From: Lepidostoma basale
Taxonomy: Eukaryota; Arthropoda; Insecta; Trichoptera; Lepidostomatidae
Direction of reading: 5' to 3'
NCBI GenBank assembly: GCA_022606425.2
Contig: JAHDVF020001336.1
Span: 1,364,001 to 1,428,000, forward strand
Length of the DNA stretch: 64,000 bases
In this document: positions 50,856 to 60,598 of the stretch, in pieces
Numbering within the stretch: the stretch's first letter is position 1
Layout: each line of letters opens with the position of its first letter
Notes under the pieces: generated by a model
Seen by the model: only the letters and a program-made list of their open reading frames with translations
The model's database searches: none
Told to the model about the DNA's origin: nothing
Program-made: the position numbers and the translations under genes

Positions 50856-51340
50856 TTTGATAAACAAACGATCCATTTTTTTTAATGTTACACAAAAAAT
50901 TCATAAGCACTTATACATAATGTATTGTAGCACAAAGCAATATGTATAAGAGCTTATATTATATACTTTAAGAGCTTATATTATATACCCACTTTACTCC
51001 AGTAGACTCCAGGCGTGTGGGAGTACTCTAATGATCAAATGTACAAATAAGGCAATTCTGTATACCCTGTAACAATATTACAGCAAGAAATAAAATGTTA
51101 CGACACATTTGAACACAAAGAGTTTTTTTTTTATTCTTTAGCGTTTCAAATTCAAAATATGATGATTACACTCAACACCATAAAACTCGCGGATCTGCAA
51201 AATGATTAATTTAAAAATGGAATTAACTATGACGCGTAATAATAAATGTAAACATTTCACACGTAAGGGTACGGTCACACCGGAGTGCCTGGGTAGGAGT
51301 CAAGACACAGTTTGCTTGTAATCACGCCCTATGGCGTAGA
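50856..51340. other. Mostly unassigned; TIR-like tip at 51,265
   Basis: AAGGGTACGGTCACACCGG (51,266-51,285) resembles the outer tip of the element at 20,815-22,050. The remainder holds a short direct repeat (AGAGCTTATATTATATAC, twice near 50,948-50,988). Confidence 0.45.
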
Positions 51341-51349
51341 GCGTATATC

Positions 51350-52270
51350 AATATATTTATTTATTTATTCGCTCAAAAGATATTACAAACATAAGTTTAA
51401 GGCATCTATTTGAGAAAGGGTAAAGAATCAGGAACGCATGAGAGATGGTATACTCTCTAAAGTTAAGAGTATTTTTCTTCTGAACGTATTTTCACTTATA
51501 TGAAAAACGTCGATCTCCGAGGTAATCTTGTTCAGCAGACTGATTCCTCTTCTCATCGACATTTTTAGAGGCAGGTTGGTTCTTGCAGCCGGAAGAAAGA
51601 ACAATCTAAGCAGGCGCTGTCGGAGATATCTGTCTGGAACAAAAAGACCTACACCCTCCAGCACGGCTGAGTTTTCAAAATATCTCCTAATTAATCTATA
51701 GAAACGGGTTCTGAGAAACCCGTATCTTCGAAGCTGCAGAGAATTAGACCTCAATATTCCCAAAAAAAACGCTGTGGGATAGAGCCATGGATAGCTACCA
51801 TACTCCTTCATGTAGAGATACCACAGAATTTTTTCTGAACCCTCTCCAGCATGAGGGAATATTTCGCCTCGTGCTGACTCCATATCACAGAACCACTTTC
51901 GAGTCTGCTCCGAACCAATGAACTGATCCTTCTCCTTCCCTTCCAGTCCGAATGAATAGGAATATTTTCAGGTCATCGGAAAATAAAAGAAATCGCGAGA
52001 AGTTTATTACCTTCGCAATATCGTTTATGAATATAGAAATGAGGAGTGGGCCAAGGTTTGAACCCTGTGGCACCCCTGAATAAACAAGAAAAGGTTCCGA
52101 TTAAAAAATTCTATACGAGACGAATTGTTTTCTCTCCTCAAGGTGAAAAGCATAATCAGATGAGAACAGAAACCAATTTGAGATAGTTTTGCTATAAGAA
52201 TGTTATGGTTCACAGTATCAAATGCCTTTGAGAAGTCGTTATAGGCGTAACATACGTTGACTTACCGGGT
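51350..52270 (-). mobile_element. J-family LINE copy with internal deletion
   Basis: Minus sense. An upper block with NHNILIAKLSQIGFCSHLI, then PQGSNLGPLLISIFINDIAK and FSRFLLFSDDLKIFL (FADD changed to FSDD). It then jumps to the C-terminal block (RLRYLYMKEYGSYPWLYPT-like, then RYLRQRLLRLFFLPAARTNL) at 51,880-51,430. The RT thumb is deleted between them. The 3' tail lies near 51,350. Confidence 0.8.
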
Positions 52271-52319
52271 GTTCATTTTAACTCCTACTCTGTAATTTGA
52301 CTTGTAATTTGTCCGCACT

Positions 52320-53045
52320 ATATGCAACGAGAACGGCATATTCCGCGCAAAGCTGACAATTTACAGACAGACCACTCATCTTGGCACCAGCATTTATACC
52401 TTTAAGTTCTTTTATACACTTGTCCATATACAGATTGAACCATGGAGACATCCCTTAACACCGTTTGTGATATCAAACCAGGGCCTATTGTCCCCATTTA
52501 CCCTAACACTGGCAGTGCTCCCTTCGTAGAGAGAAGCAACCGCCCGTATCAGTTTTGTGCTCAATCCGTATTCGGACAAGATTGGCCACAGTTTATCTCT
52601 GTTAACTCGATCATAGGCTTTTTGCAATGCTCAATTTGCTCAATGGCCCCTCTGAACACTCTGGTATCTACAGTGTCCGCCCGTAATCTAGAGTCAACGA
52701 TGACGTAATCGATAGTCGTCCTTTCATTCCCTCTCTCCCATGTATACTGGTGGATCCTCTTATGATCAAACATCGTGTTTGACACAAAGAGACTCCACTC
52801 CAGACACACACCAAGCATTCTCTTTCCATCATCATACTTACCGAGACATTCTTCATAACCAGCCCTTTGAATTCCTACCCATCCATTCAAATCTCCTGCT
52901 ATAATAATTGCTGCTATAATAGTTCACGTTTTTACTCGCTGCTGTCTCGTTTACTCTATCCCAGAACTCATCTTTCACAGCTTCATCTTCGCTATTAACA
53001 GGAGCATATCCAATTATGAGTAGTAATCTTGTCAATCCAATTTTG
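52320..53045 (-). mobile_element. LINE-A-like endonuclease joined to RT by internal deletion
   Basis: The only endonuclease remnant of the RTE type in this window. Minus sense: LLLIIGYAPVNSEDEAVKDE and EFWDRVNETAASKN, a short disrupted stretch, then NGWVGIQRAGYEECLGKYDD (from a GDLNGW-like box), NTMFDHKRIHQYTWERGNER and TTIDYVIVDSRLRADTVDTR. At about 52,630 it joins RT sequence MQKAYDRVNRDKLWPILSEY (motif A region), then [14 protein letters not shown]. The expected linker and RT fingers are missing. Homology ends in a decayed SYYADDV-like region near 52,330. Confidence 0.8.
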
Positions 53046-53424
53046 AAGCGGATTCACATTAGTCTAGGATTCACACATTCGTATCCTTTCATGCATTCTA
53101 TTATTATAAGTTACTTCAATATACTCGTATGAGTTATATTTTACATTATCTGCAGTATTTACTCTCCCGTCGATAAAAAAGATACTATTTTGTTAGATTC
53201 CAAAAATAGATTTATACGTACTCGTATATTGTTGCTCTTGACTTCGTTTGTTTCATGGACTATTAAATAAAATAATGGCTGTATGCATACAGAACAATAA
53301 TGACTTCGTAGTGCTCTGCTTTTTTCGTATTCGCCATTTAATTCTAAATTTAAAAAAGAGAAATGGCTAACGAACGAAGCTCTATAAAATTTTATAAATG
53401 TTTCAAAACGTATACGTTTTTGAA
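53046..53424. other. Unassigned AT-rich interval
   Basis: No feature recognised. Confidence 0.45.
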
Positions 53425-54445
53425 TTGTATCTCAATAAAGACGAAGATGCAAATTGGAAACTGAATATGGTTGATCAAGGTGTTTACAGGACTTATGACC
53501 TGTCATTGGTTGGGTTAGGTGCACACTTTATGTAATTACAACATTCCCCATTCCACCTTTCTTATGACCATGTGTGACAAATTTTTGGAAGTTGTATATA
53601 TGTTAAAGTCCAAAACCAGAATTCACATGTCAGTTTCAATGCGCCCATCTATGAAGATTTTGATTATATATCGTCACCCGAGAGTAAGAGGGTTCCAACT
53701 AACAAAATTTCACATTTGGCTTTTTTCGTGAAAAGGGTTCTTACTAACCTTATCTATACGTACAATTAAAAAAAACATGTAATAGTATCGTCATTTTGAT
53801 GTTACGAAAAGAATCAAGTTCCATCTGATTATTCAAAACACACGATTCACTGAAGAAGGATTCATTTAAACTTAGAACTTTATTATTCCAACTGTTGCCA
53901 GACAAAATTTACACGTTTCTCGGTAAAAAAATCTCTGGAAATTGGAATAAAACCCCTTTATTCCAAGATACACACCCGATACCAACAAAACTTTGACTTC
54001 ATTTTTCTCAGCTTTTTACTTTTGTCAGTTGGAACCTTCTTACTCTCAGGTGACGATATGTTAATCTCCAAGATTAATCTATATAATCTACATACTAAGG
54101 CCACCTATGAAGATTTATGTTTATTAAACATTGAGCAGAACATCTTTTTAACACAATATGAAAGGCTACCCCGCCATTAGCGCATTGTTAGAAGCCGCCT
54201 GGAGATGTCACTCCTATCTATATGCCAAACTTAAACCAGATATATTTACAATATTTTTTTAAAGTATATATACTTGTATGCGAATACTGGATTTCACCCA
54301 TTGCGGGTTATCAATTCATGATTTAATTGTATCTCAATAGAGACGAAAATGCAAATTGGAAACTGAATATGGTTGATCAAGGTGTTTACAGGACTTATGA
54401 CCTGTCATTGGTTGGGTTAAGTGCACACTTTATGTAATTAAAAAA
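53425..54445 (+). repeat. R1 tandem: one unit split by a MITE, then the start of a second unit
   Basis: Half A at 53,425-53,667, then a MITE (53,668-54,059), then half B at 54,060-54,250 (ACACAATATGAAAGGCT, TTGTTAGAAGCCGCC). A second half A follows at once (AACCCATTGCGGGTTATC at 54,297, TCTCAATAGAGACGAAAATG, to TTATGTAATT and an A-run at 54,445). Without the MITE the repeat period is about 510 bases. Confidence 0.75.
53668..54059. mobile_element. MITE, 392 bp, with about 40-bp terminal inverted repeats
   Basis: The left tip ATATCGTCACCCGAGAGTAA and the right tip are inverted copies with few changes (GGGTTCCAACTAACAAAA against AAGGTTCCAACTGACAAAA). It is absent from the R1 unit at 35,670-36,115, which supports insertion. 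No coding capacity. Confidence 0.8.
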
Positions 54446-54516
54446 AAAATAGTATACGTTTTTATTTGTGGTTTAATTAAACTAAAGTCTTTAACCAGTG
54501 AGCCTTGTCAGTCATG

Positions 54517-54875
54517 ATACAGAACTCGGCCATATACAGAACTCGGATGTCCTGAGTGATGTAGGTATATTTGTCCCTGATAACTACCTTCATCAAAGAC
54601 AGCACAGATTAATTTATTTGCCGTGCTGCAGAACCAACCTGCAAATGGTTATGCCTGTGGGTAGAGCAATCTTGTTGCTTAATCGGGTCGCCTCGGAGGT
54701 CGACAAATATCGTGATAGTGTGAGTTGCCTCAGGGATGCAATATCAATGTTATAATTCTTTCTAATTCTTAATCTTGGTGTTTTTTTATGCTTTTCTTCT
54801 TATAATGTACGAACGATCTGGAAATATATTTCTGTAATTTTTGTCATTTTTATTCAAATAAATTAAATGAAATGA
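54517..54875 (+). mobile_element. J-family 3' end, close relative of the 11.1-kb copy
   Basis: Reads NSDVLSDVGIFVPDNYLHQR, RTNLQMVMPVGRAILLLNRV and RDSVSCLRDAISML, matching 13,660-13,878 with roughly one change in 20 bases, then a 3' UTR and an AAATTAAATGAAATGA tail. 5'-truncated at 54,517. Confidence 0.9.
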
Positions 54876-54879
54876 CGTA

Positions 54880-55247
54880 CGAAGCCGAGACTAACGCGCC
54901 ATGGAAAGAGCCATGCTTGGAATAACCTTGAGGGACAGATTCAGAAACGAATTTATTCGACAACGAACCAAGGGGGCTGAGGTGGCTCTGAGGATGGGCG
55001 AGCTGAAGTACGATGGGCTGGCCATATCTGTCGGAGAACCGACAGCTATTGGGGGAGACGGGTTCTGGAGTGGAGAGCGCGTACAGGATTCCGCAGAGTT
55101 GGACGTCCCTCTGCCCGCTGGACCGACGATCTGAAGAGGATTTCTGGACATGGATGGATGGGAGCGGCAATGGATAGGGGGCGGTGGCGTGCTTTGGAAG
55201 AAGCCTACGTTCAGCCGTGGATGACAGACGGCTGATGATGATGATGA
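54880..55247 (+). mobile_element. LINE-G 3' region
   Basis: The frame from 54,901 encodes MERAMLGITLRDRFRNEFIR, QRTKGAEVALRMGELKYDGL and, after shifts, a GHGWMGAAMDRGRW-like segment and EEAYVQPWMTDG, a stop, and (GAT)n at 55,233-55,247. It belongs with the LINE-D-like group but has its own 3' end. Confidence 0.75.
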
Positions 55248-55690
55248 TAAGTAAAATATTCAACGACATAAGTGGCAGAGTGGCTAGAACTAAGCACAAA
55301 TCACGCGGAAATAAAAAAGCGATATACTAGCTGCCTATTACCTAAAAGGTTGGCAATAAAAATGAACGTAACGACGTCATGGAATATTTAAAATGTGACT
55401 TAATCCGTCGGTATTATAGTTACGTTGCTAAAAACTTGGAACATGCGTGACAAATGGTATGCAGATGCCATTATCGTTCGGTATTCGGGTAAAATATATG
55501 TAATAAATTATTTATAGGTGCAACCGTACTTGTACGGTCAATCCACCTGACAGGTTGACAAACAACATTTTTAATAAGCAACCTATCATGTAATAATGGA
55601 ATATTTTATATTTTTTCAATGATTGTAATTTAATTTAGTGTCAATTCAAGTGTTAAAATAATTCTTTATTGTATTTCCCCAAGAGGGTTA
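55248..55690. other. Unassigned; SINE-like scrap at its left end
   Basis: 55,262-55,295 contains GTGGCAGAGTGGCTAGAAC, close to the SINE A-box, without a B-box. The rest is AT-rich with no match. Confidence 0.4.
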
Positions 55691-55735
55691 TACGGGACAA
55701 AAAAGTTTGGGAAGAGGTTCCCAAAAATTTTATCA
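55690..55735. mobile_element. hAT tip fragment
   Basis: ACGGGACAAAAAAGTTTGGG followed by AGAGGTTCCCAAAAA: two tips of the 30,259-type hAT placed back to back. Confidence 0.45.
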
Positions 55736-55764
55736 TGAAAAATTTTATCTCAAAAATTTAACAG

Positions 55765-55925
55765 TTGATATATTATTGTAACACCTGATGATGTCAACAT
55801 TGGTTGGAGAAACAGCTGTTGGGAAAAATAAAAATAAAATTGTGGTGCATAAAAACAAAGTTTTATAATTTAACAGTTTATAATGTTGAAATATGTGTTT
55901 CGGCCAAAACAATGGACTTTAAAAA
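55765..55925 (+). mobile_element. PLE terminal segment, ACAGCTGT type
   Basis: Motif at 55,784-55,820: CTGATGA, T, GTCAAC...GGTTGGA, then GAAACAGCTGTT. It is followed by an AT-rich stretch and AATGTTGAAATATGTGTTTC, which is shared with 36,870-36,905. Confidence 0.55.
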
Positions 55926-55977
55926 AAACTGATTAACGACCACAAGGGATAAACTGTGAGAATGAACCGCCCGCAAT

Positions 55978-56038
55978 GACCTGACATATTTTTTTTTCCT
56001 GACATATTTCTCTCGATTCATCAACATTCACACATCGT
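55978..56038 (-). mobile_element. LINE-A scrap
   Basis: About 60 bases of the LINE-A C-terminal region in minus sense (plus text CTGACATATTTCTCTCGATT). Confidence 0.55.
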
Positions 56039-56053
56039 GGGCCTATCCAGAAG

Positions 56054-56536
56054 AAGTCCAGAAAGAATCCAGTATAAACTCTGCTGGACAGTCTTCAAAG
56101 CGCTACATGGAATGGCACCAAGTTATATATCTGAACTCTGTATAACGGACAGCCTAAATTCAAGGAAATCCACACTTCGCTCGGCGAACTCCTCAGCAAT
56201 AGGAAGATTAGTTGAGCCGAAGCGTTGCCCTAGTACAAATTTCGGGGATCGAGCGTTCGCGGTAGCCGGTCCATCAGCTTGGAACAATCTCCCTTCACAC
56301 CTTAGATGCATAAATGATCCGACAGATTTCAGATCTAAATTGAAAACCCATCTTTTTCATATTTCATACCCAAGTTAAACATTTATACTTTGTTCTACTA
56401 TACTTTTAAACCGATCGCTTTTTAAGCGGTCACATTTAGATTTTTAGATTTAAAACACGTCTTAATGCGCCCTTGAGGTGATTACATCACAAAAACGGCG
56501 CTTTAAAAGTTAGCATATTATTATTATTATTATTAT
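56054..56536 (+). mobile_element. C-family LINE 3' copy, about 99% identical to 26,245-26,727
   Basis: 483 bases aligned without gaps to the first copy, with five substitutions by my count, including the complete 3' UTR and (TTA)n tail. It encodes ERIQYKLCWTVFKALHGMAP and NLPSHLRCINDPTDFRSKL. 5'-truncated at 56,054. Confidence 0.95.
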
Positions 56537-56575
56537 CATCGGCGTAGACCGCTTTGGGAACCACTGATCTAGACA
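56537..56575. mobile_element. hAT tip fragment
   Basis: ACCGCTTTGGGAACCACTG followed by ATCTAGAC, the right tip of the 30,259-type hAT. No left tip with a matching 8-mer was found, so the C-family copy may sit inside a decayed hAT. Confidence 0.45.
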
Positions 56576-56985
56576 GATAAACAAAGGGTACGGTGGCACT
56601 ATAGAAAAACGAACGCCACTCAAACACAATAAAGGGGTTCGGGAGAAAAAGAATTTAATTTAATCAATGTGTACTTTGGAGTTCTTTCTGTCTATCTCTC
56701 TTGAGACGTTTGACGCGCTGTTACAAAAAACAATTGAAAAATCCGTTAAAATACAAACAAGATGTTTCGATTTCGAAATAATTGAAAAACAATTCTTTTG
56801 TGTATTACTTAAACCAGCATATCTCTTGGGTCTAGTCACTCTTGTCTTCTCGGGAGTACTAGACCGGAGGGTATTGCCCCCACAAATGTTTGAAATTTAC
56901 TTATTGTTTCTTGAATAATGATATAAAACTCCATATTGATGGAAGTTCATTTTAAATAATAATTAAATAAAACGATTTTTTTTTA
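56576..56985. other. Unassigned; small perfect hairpin at 56,829-56,865
   Basis: An 83-codon frame (56,667-56,918) has no recognisable domain. GGTCTAGT/ACTAGACC pair across a 21-base loop whose ends (CACTC/GAGT) also pair. Confidence 0.4.
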
Positions 56986-56989
56986 ATTA

Positions 56990-57125
56990 CTTCCACTTTT
57001 GTCTTCATTTCGACAGCGACCGGTTTCGCCAGGCTCGATGGTAGACCAGTCTGTCGATGCCAGCGAGCCTGGCCAAACCGGTCGCTGTCGAAATAAAGAC
57101 AAAAGTGGAAGTAGTTAAAAAACAT
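56990..57125. repeat. Inverted PLE-type pair with ACCGGT stem III
   Basis: Arms of about 55 bases, 57,000-57,055 and 57,062-57,118, mirror TTGTCTTCATTTCGACAGCG. In the minus sense of the left arm the core reads GCC-T-GGC then GAAACCGGTC, where ACCGGT is a palindrome and GTC the putative cleavage triplet. The upstream box is CCATCGA, not CTGANGA. Same family as 4-79. Confidence 0.65.
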
Positions 57126-57149
57126 CGTTTTATTTCATTATTATCCATA

Positions 57150-57860
57150 TTAAATCATTAATACGAAAGAAAACGTCAGTTTTCTAGAAGTTTTATTATA
57201 TTTTATGGAAATGACATGTTTCGCCCTTCTTAGGCATTATCAAATGTGACGAAATTTCAGCTCGTTGCTGTTTGTATACACTAGTAAGTGGCGATGAGGT
57301 TCGCAACCCACCACACCGCGTCTCCCGCGGGGCAAAAAGAGAAGGATGAAGTGCCGCATCAGTAAAGGTGTGACAGTTCATTCTTTCTGCCTACCCTTTC
57401 GGGGAGACGGCGTGATGGTTAGTTAGTTAGTTAGTTAGTAAATGGATCAGAAAATGGTAATTTACGAAAATTTATGTGACTTTATACATTTTTAACAAAT
57501 AATTATTTGGCTAAGAAGTATTGGAAAGTGTTTCTTGGAACTCGTTAAGAAATTTTATGACAATTATAACATAGTTAAGGGATACTTAATGATATTATAT
57601 AAATCAAAAATATGTTATATGAGGTAGGACGTTATAAAGTGTTTCTAAGAAAAACATCTTCTTACAAATTGTTTACAAATTATTTTACATATTTCAAGGT
57701 GACTAATGATTCAATTTACTAGTGTATATAAACATCAACGAGCTGAAATTTCGACACATTTGATTATTCCTTAGAAGGGCGAAACATGTCATTCTCATAA
57801 AATATAATAAAACTTCCATAAAACTGACGTTTTCATTTGTATTAGTTGTTTGAAATTTGA
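57150..57860. mobile_element. Penelope-like inverted terminal pair around a 430-bp interior
   Basis: The left arm (57,160-57,287, minus sense) and right arm (57,716-57,845, plus sense) are inverted copies of about 128 bases. They share ACTAGTGTATA, CAACGAGCTGAAATTTCG, a hairpin with GGGCGAAACATGTCATT, and ATAATAAAACTTC...ACTGACGTTTTC. The interior has a foldback insertion (57,288-57,439) and AT-rich sequence without RT. Confidence 0.75.
57288..57439 (+). mobile_element. LINE-A-derived foldback element, 5'-truncated
   Basis: Starts GTGGCGATGAGGTTCGCAAC, has both inverted arms, and ends GACGGCGTGATGG with (TTAG)5. It interrupts the PLE pair next to its left arm. In the hairpin it differs from 33,321-33,580 at one position in each arm (G to A left, C to T right), and these two positions pair. 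Confidence 0.8.
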
Positions 57861-57924
57861 TTGTTGGGTTTTGAGATTTGATGTTAAATTTAAAGAGAGA
57901 CTATTATTTACTGTATAATCCACT

Positions 57925-58080
57925 TTATTTATTAAATATTTTTACAAAATAAAAATACAAAAATATTATCCACAACATGTTTTGGAGGCGACCTCTTCCA
58001 TCCTCAGATATAAATATAATACCTGAGGATGAAAGTGGTCATCGAAATATGGTTTCATATTTTTATTTTGTAAAAATAAT
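57925..58080. repeat. Inverted PLE-type hairpin pair
   Basis: The left motif (57,974-58,006, minus sense) is CTGAGGATGGAAGAGGTCGC followed by CTCCAAAACATGT. The right motif (58,022-58,052) is CTGAGGATGAAAGTGGTC followed by ATCGAAATATGG. Outer arms share AAAATAAAAAT-type text and end in TTTTACAAAATAAA / TTTATTTTGTAAAA. Confidence 0.6.
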
Positions 58081-58089
58081 TTTTAAATC

Positions 58090-58225
58090 CCCTCCAACCA
58101 CCGCCCATCTGGAATACCGCCTAAGAGATGGAGGGACAGCTGGACCTCATCATCCCACGAAACATGATTTCTGTGTCACACATTATCAGATCTATGCAAA
58201 GAAGAAGAAGAAGAAAAATAATAAT
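58090..58225 (+). mobile_element. LINE-F terminal fragment
   Basis: Encodes YRLRDGGTAGPHHPTKHDFC in the longest frame. In the LINE-F frame it is a GIPPKRWRDSW-like segment, with an AAGAAGAAGAAGAAAA tail (58,198-58,216). Confidence 0.65.
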
Positions 58226-58350
58226 TAAATGAAATGTTTGAAAGTTAGGTTTTAATTTCATAAAACCCCATTAAGATATGAGATTGTTTTTTAGGTTTTA
58301 CATTGATTTTTTGTTTATTTATATATAGTATAAAAATATAAATAAATAAT

Positions 58351-58820
58351 ACCGACCCTTATCTATGGAAGCGAAGCATGGAACTGGCAAAAGAAGGATG
58401 AAAGAAGAATAAATGCAGTAGAAATGAGATCTCTTAGACGAATGTGTAGATACTCTGTGTATGATAGAGTGTCGAATGAAAATATAAGAAGTGAATGCGG
58501 TGCGGTTTCATGAACAAAATAATGAAAGGATCATTAAGATGGTTTGGACGTATGGAAAGAATGAATGAAGAAAGAATGATAAAAAATATATATGTTAACG
58601 ATGTAAGTGGAACCAGAAACAGAGGAAAACCGAGGAATACGTGGCACGATCAAATAAATCAAATATTGAATGTCGGCCACGTGAGGACGCGCGTGCATGA
58701 CAAGATGTATGAATGTTGAGGAAGCGAGAGAAATTCGTCAGGAAAGAAAAGTGTGGCAGTTCATTATTTCTGCCTACCCCTTCGGGGAGACGGCGTGATG
58801 GTTAGTTAGTTTGTTAGTTA
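58351..58820 (+). mobile_element. LINE-A 3' copy
   Basis: From [20 protein letters not shown] text (frameshifted) through [38 protein letters not shown] and IYVNDVSGTRNRGKPRNTWH to GGGGAGACGGCGTGATGG and TTAG units. Two small deletions. Confidence 0.85.
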
Positions 58821-59544
58821 TAATAAAAAAGTCAATCTTAAACAAAAAAACAATCGCGTTTTTAATATACTCGTATTATATTGTAAATTAAGTGGATGAT
58901 ATAGCGTTTTCTCTTTCTAAATGAACAATGAAATTCTACAGTGTTCACGCCTTAGCCTTTAATTAAAATATTTGATATTATTGGGTGGTGAGAGGAGGGT
59001 TTCTTTGAGGATATGGTGAGCTGGATCCGATATGTGGACCTGACTACCCGGATAGAGATGAGTACAAGGCATGTAACGATAGTCAAGAACTGTGGCAATG
59101 ACATGGGATACAAAGAGTCTATTCAGACAGAGGTTATTATTTTACCTGGCTGACAGGAAGGCACGCCAAGCGAAGCACAACTCGAGTATGTACGTACATC
59201 GTGTGATATTTTTTCCACTTTGAAGCACCATAAAACAATGAAATACACACAAAATGTATATGGAACTATTTTTAAACCATCTCACATTTCAAAAAGTACT
59301 AAAACAATGGCCAAAATGCATTAAAGAAATTTCAAATGACAGTTCCCCACGGACGCCATTTTGTTATTAATCAAAACCAGCAAAGATTGCAATATTAAAA
59401 TATTTAAATCAATAAACAATTTCCCAAATATTTTTTTACTATTTTTGTACTTGCAATACAATTAAATGATTGTAGTATAAATGAGATCTCTCAGACGAAT
59501 GAATTGCGTGATAGATTTTCTATTTGTGAGAAATAATGAAGAAC
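58821..59544. other. Unassigned; GC-richer patch at 58,985-59,215
   Basis: Within the patch one frame is open for about 50 codons (FFEDMVSWIRYVDLTTRIEM) and another reads YLADRKARQAKHNSSMYVHR. I could not assign either to a family, and the frames do not join. The rest is AT-rich. Confidence 0.35.
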
Positions 59545-60078
59545 CAAGTAACTAACTAACCATCACGAAGGGGTAGGCAGAAAGAATGGACTGCCACACT
59601 TTTCTTTCCTGACATATTTCTCTCGCTTCCTCAACATTCATACACCATGTCATGCACGCGCGTCGATTTCTCTGACTCCTCACATGGCCGACATTCAACA
59701 TTTGGTTTATTTGATCGTGCCACGTTTTCCTCGGTCTTCCTCTGTTTTTGGTTCCATCGTGAACATGTAATTTTTTTACCATACTTTCTTCATTCATTCT
59801 TTCCATATCCAAACCATCTAAATGATCTTCGCATTATTTTGTTCATAACACTATCATTTGCACCGTATTCACTTCTTATATTTTCATTCGACACTCTATC
59901 ATACACATTCGTCTAAGAGATCTCATTTCTACTGCATTTATTCTACATTCATCCTTCTTTTGTCAGTTACATGCTTCGCTAGAAGAATAACTTCGTAGAA
60001 TAACACATTGTGCACTGCCATTCTAGCTTTTTTGGAAAGGTTTTTGTTTGCGATGACAACTTTAAGTGCACTTTTATC
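59545..60078 (-). mobile_element. LINE-A 3' copy
   Basis: Minus sense, from [24 protein letters not shown] text to the terminus at 59,550-59,570, where part of GGGGAGACGGCG is deleted (plus text ACCATCACGAAGGGG). A readable block: [20 protein letters not shown], then RACMTWCMNVEEAREI. Confidence 0.85.
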
Positions 60079-60129
60079 TTTCATTGAAATAATGAAAGAT
60101 GGGTTAACTTCATTGCATTATTCTTTGAA

Positions 60130-60325
60130 TGTCGCGTTGAAGATTAAAACAATTGGACGACCAAGGCTGCGATGGGAGGATGAGGTTGGGAGAGATGGAG
60201 CGAAATTGTTACGAGTGTTAGATTGGAGGGTCGAAGCGGAGGACAGGAGGAGTTAGAGGCGATGAATACAGGAGGCTAAGGCTCGATATGGGCTGTAGGG
60301 CCATCGAAGAAGAAGAAGAAACCAA
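60130..60325 (+). mobile_element. 3' end of an RTE-like LINE
   Basis: Encodes IGRPRLRWEDEVGRDGAKLL, RVLDWRVEAEDRRSW-like, then a decayed IQEAKARYGL segment and an AAGAAGAAGAAGAAAC tail. Seen once in this window. Confidence 0.65.
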
Positions 60326-60439
60326 AAAATTAATGTCTCACCAATTGATTGTAATGTTTAAACCAGATCATAAATAACGATTTTATTATAAAAATAATCA
60401 TTTCAATTTCCCCATTAACTTTGTATTAATAAACGGGAG

Positions 60440-60598
60440 AGATCGCCCGCCTGCACTCCTTCAACAACCAGAGACCGCCATATGATTCCAAGAACCCTTA
60501 CATATACCCCATGTGGGTGAACCAGGAACTGCACAAAGGCGGGAATCGCCCCTGCCTGCACATTGAGTTTGATATTGAAGGCTCCAAAATGCGCTATG
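60440..60598 (+). CDS. Cpr: Putative internal exon of NADPH-cytochrome P450 reductase
   Basis: One frame of 53 codons reads EIARLHSFNNQRPPYDSKNP, then YIYPMWVNQELHKGGNRP, then CLHIEFDIEGSKMRYG. This matches the conserved start of the FAD/connecting domain of NADPH-cytochrome P450 reductase (QRPPxDxKNP, VNRELHKGG, HIEFDIEGSKMRY). The 3' edge TATG|GTAGTC fits a splice donor in the right phase for the G of the expected Asp/Glu codon. A plausible acceptor AG lies at 60,438-60,439; an in-frame TAA at 60,430 lies in the presumed intron. Third positions are GC-rich, unlike all neighbours. The enzyme passes electrons from NADPH through FAD and FMN to P450s at the endoplasmic reticulum. No other exon was found here. 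A young pseudogene copy is the alternative; R to Q in VNQELH and the YIYPMW segment are unusual. Confidence 0.75.
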
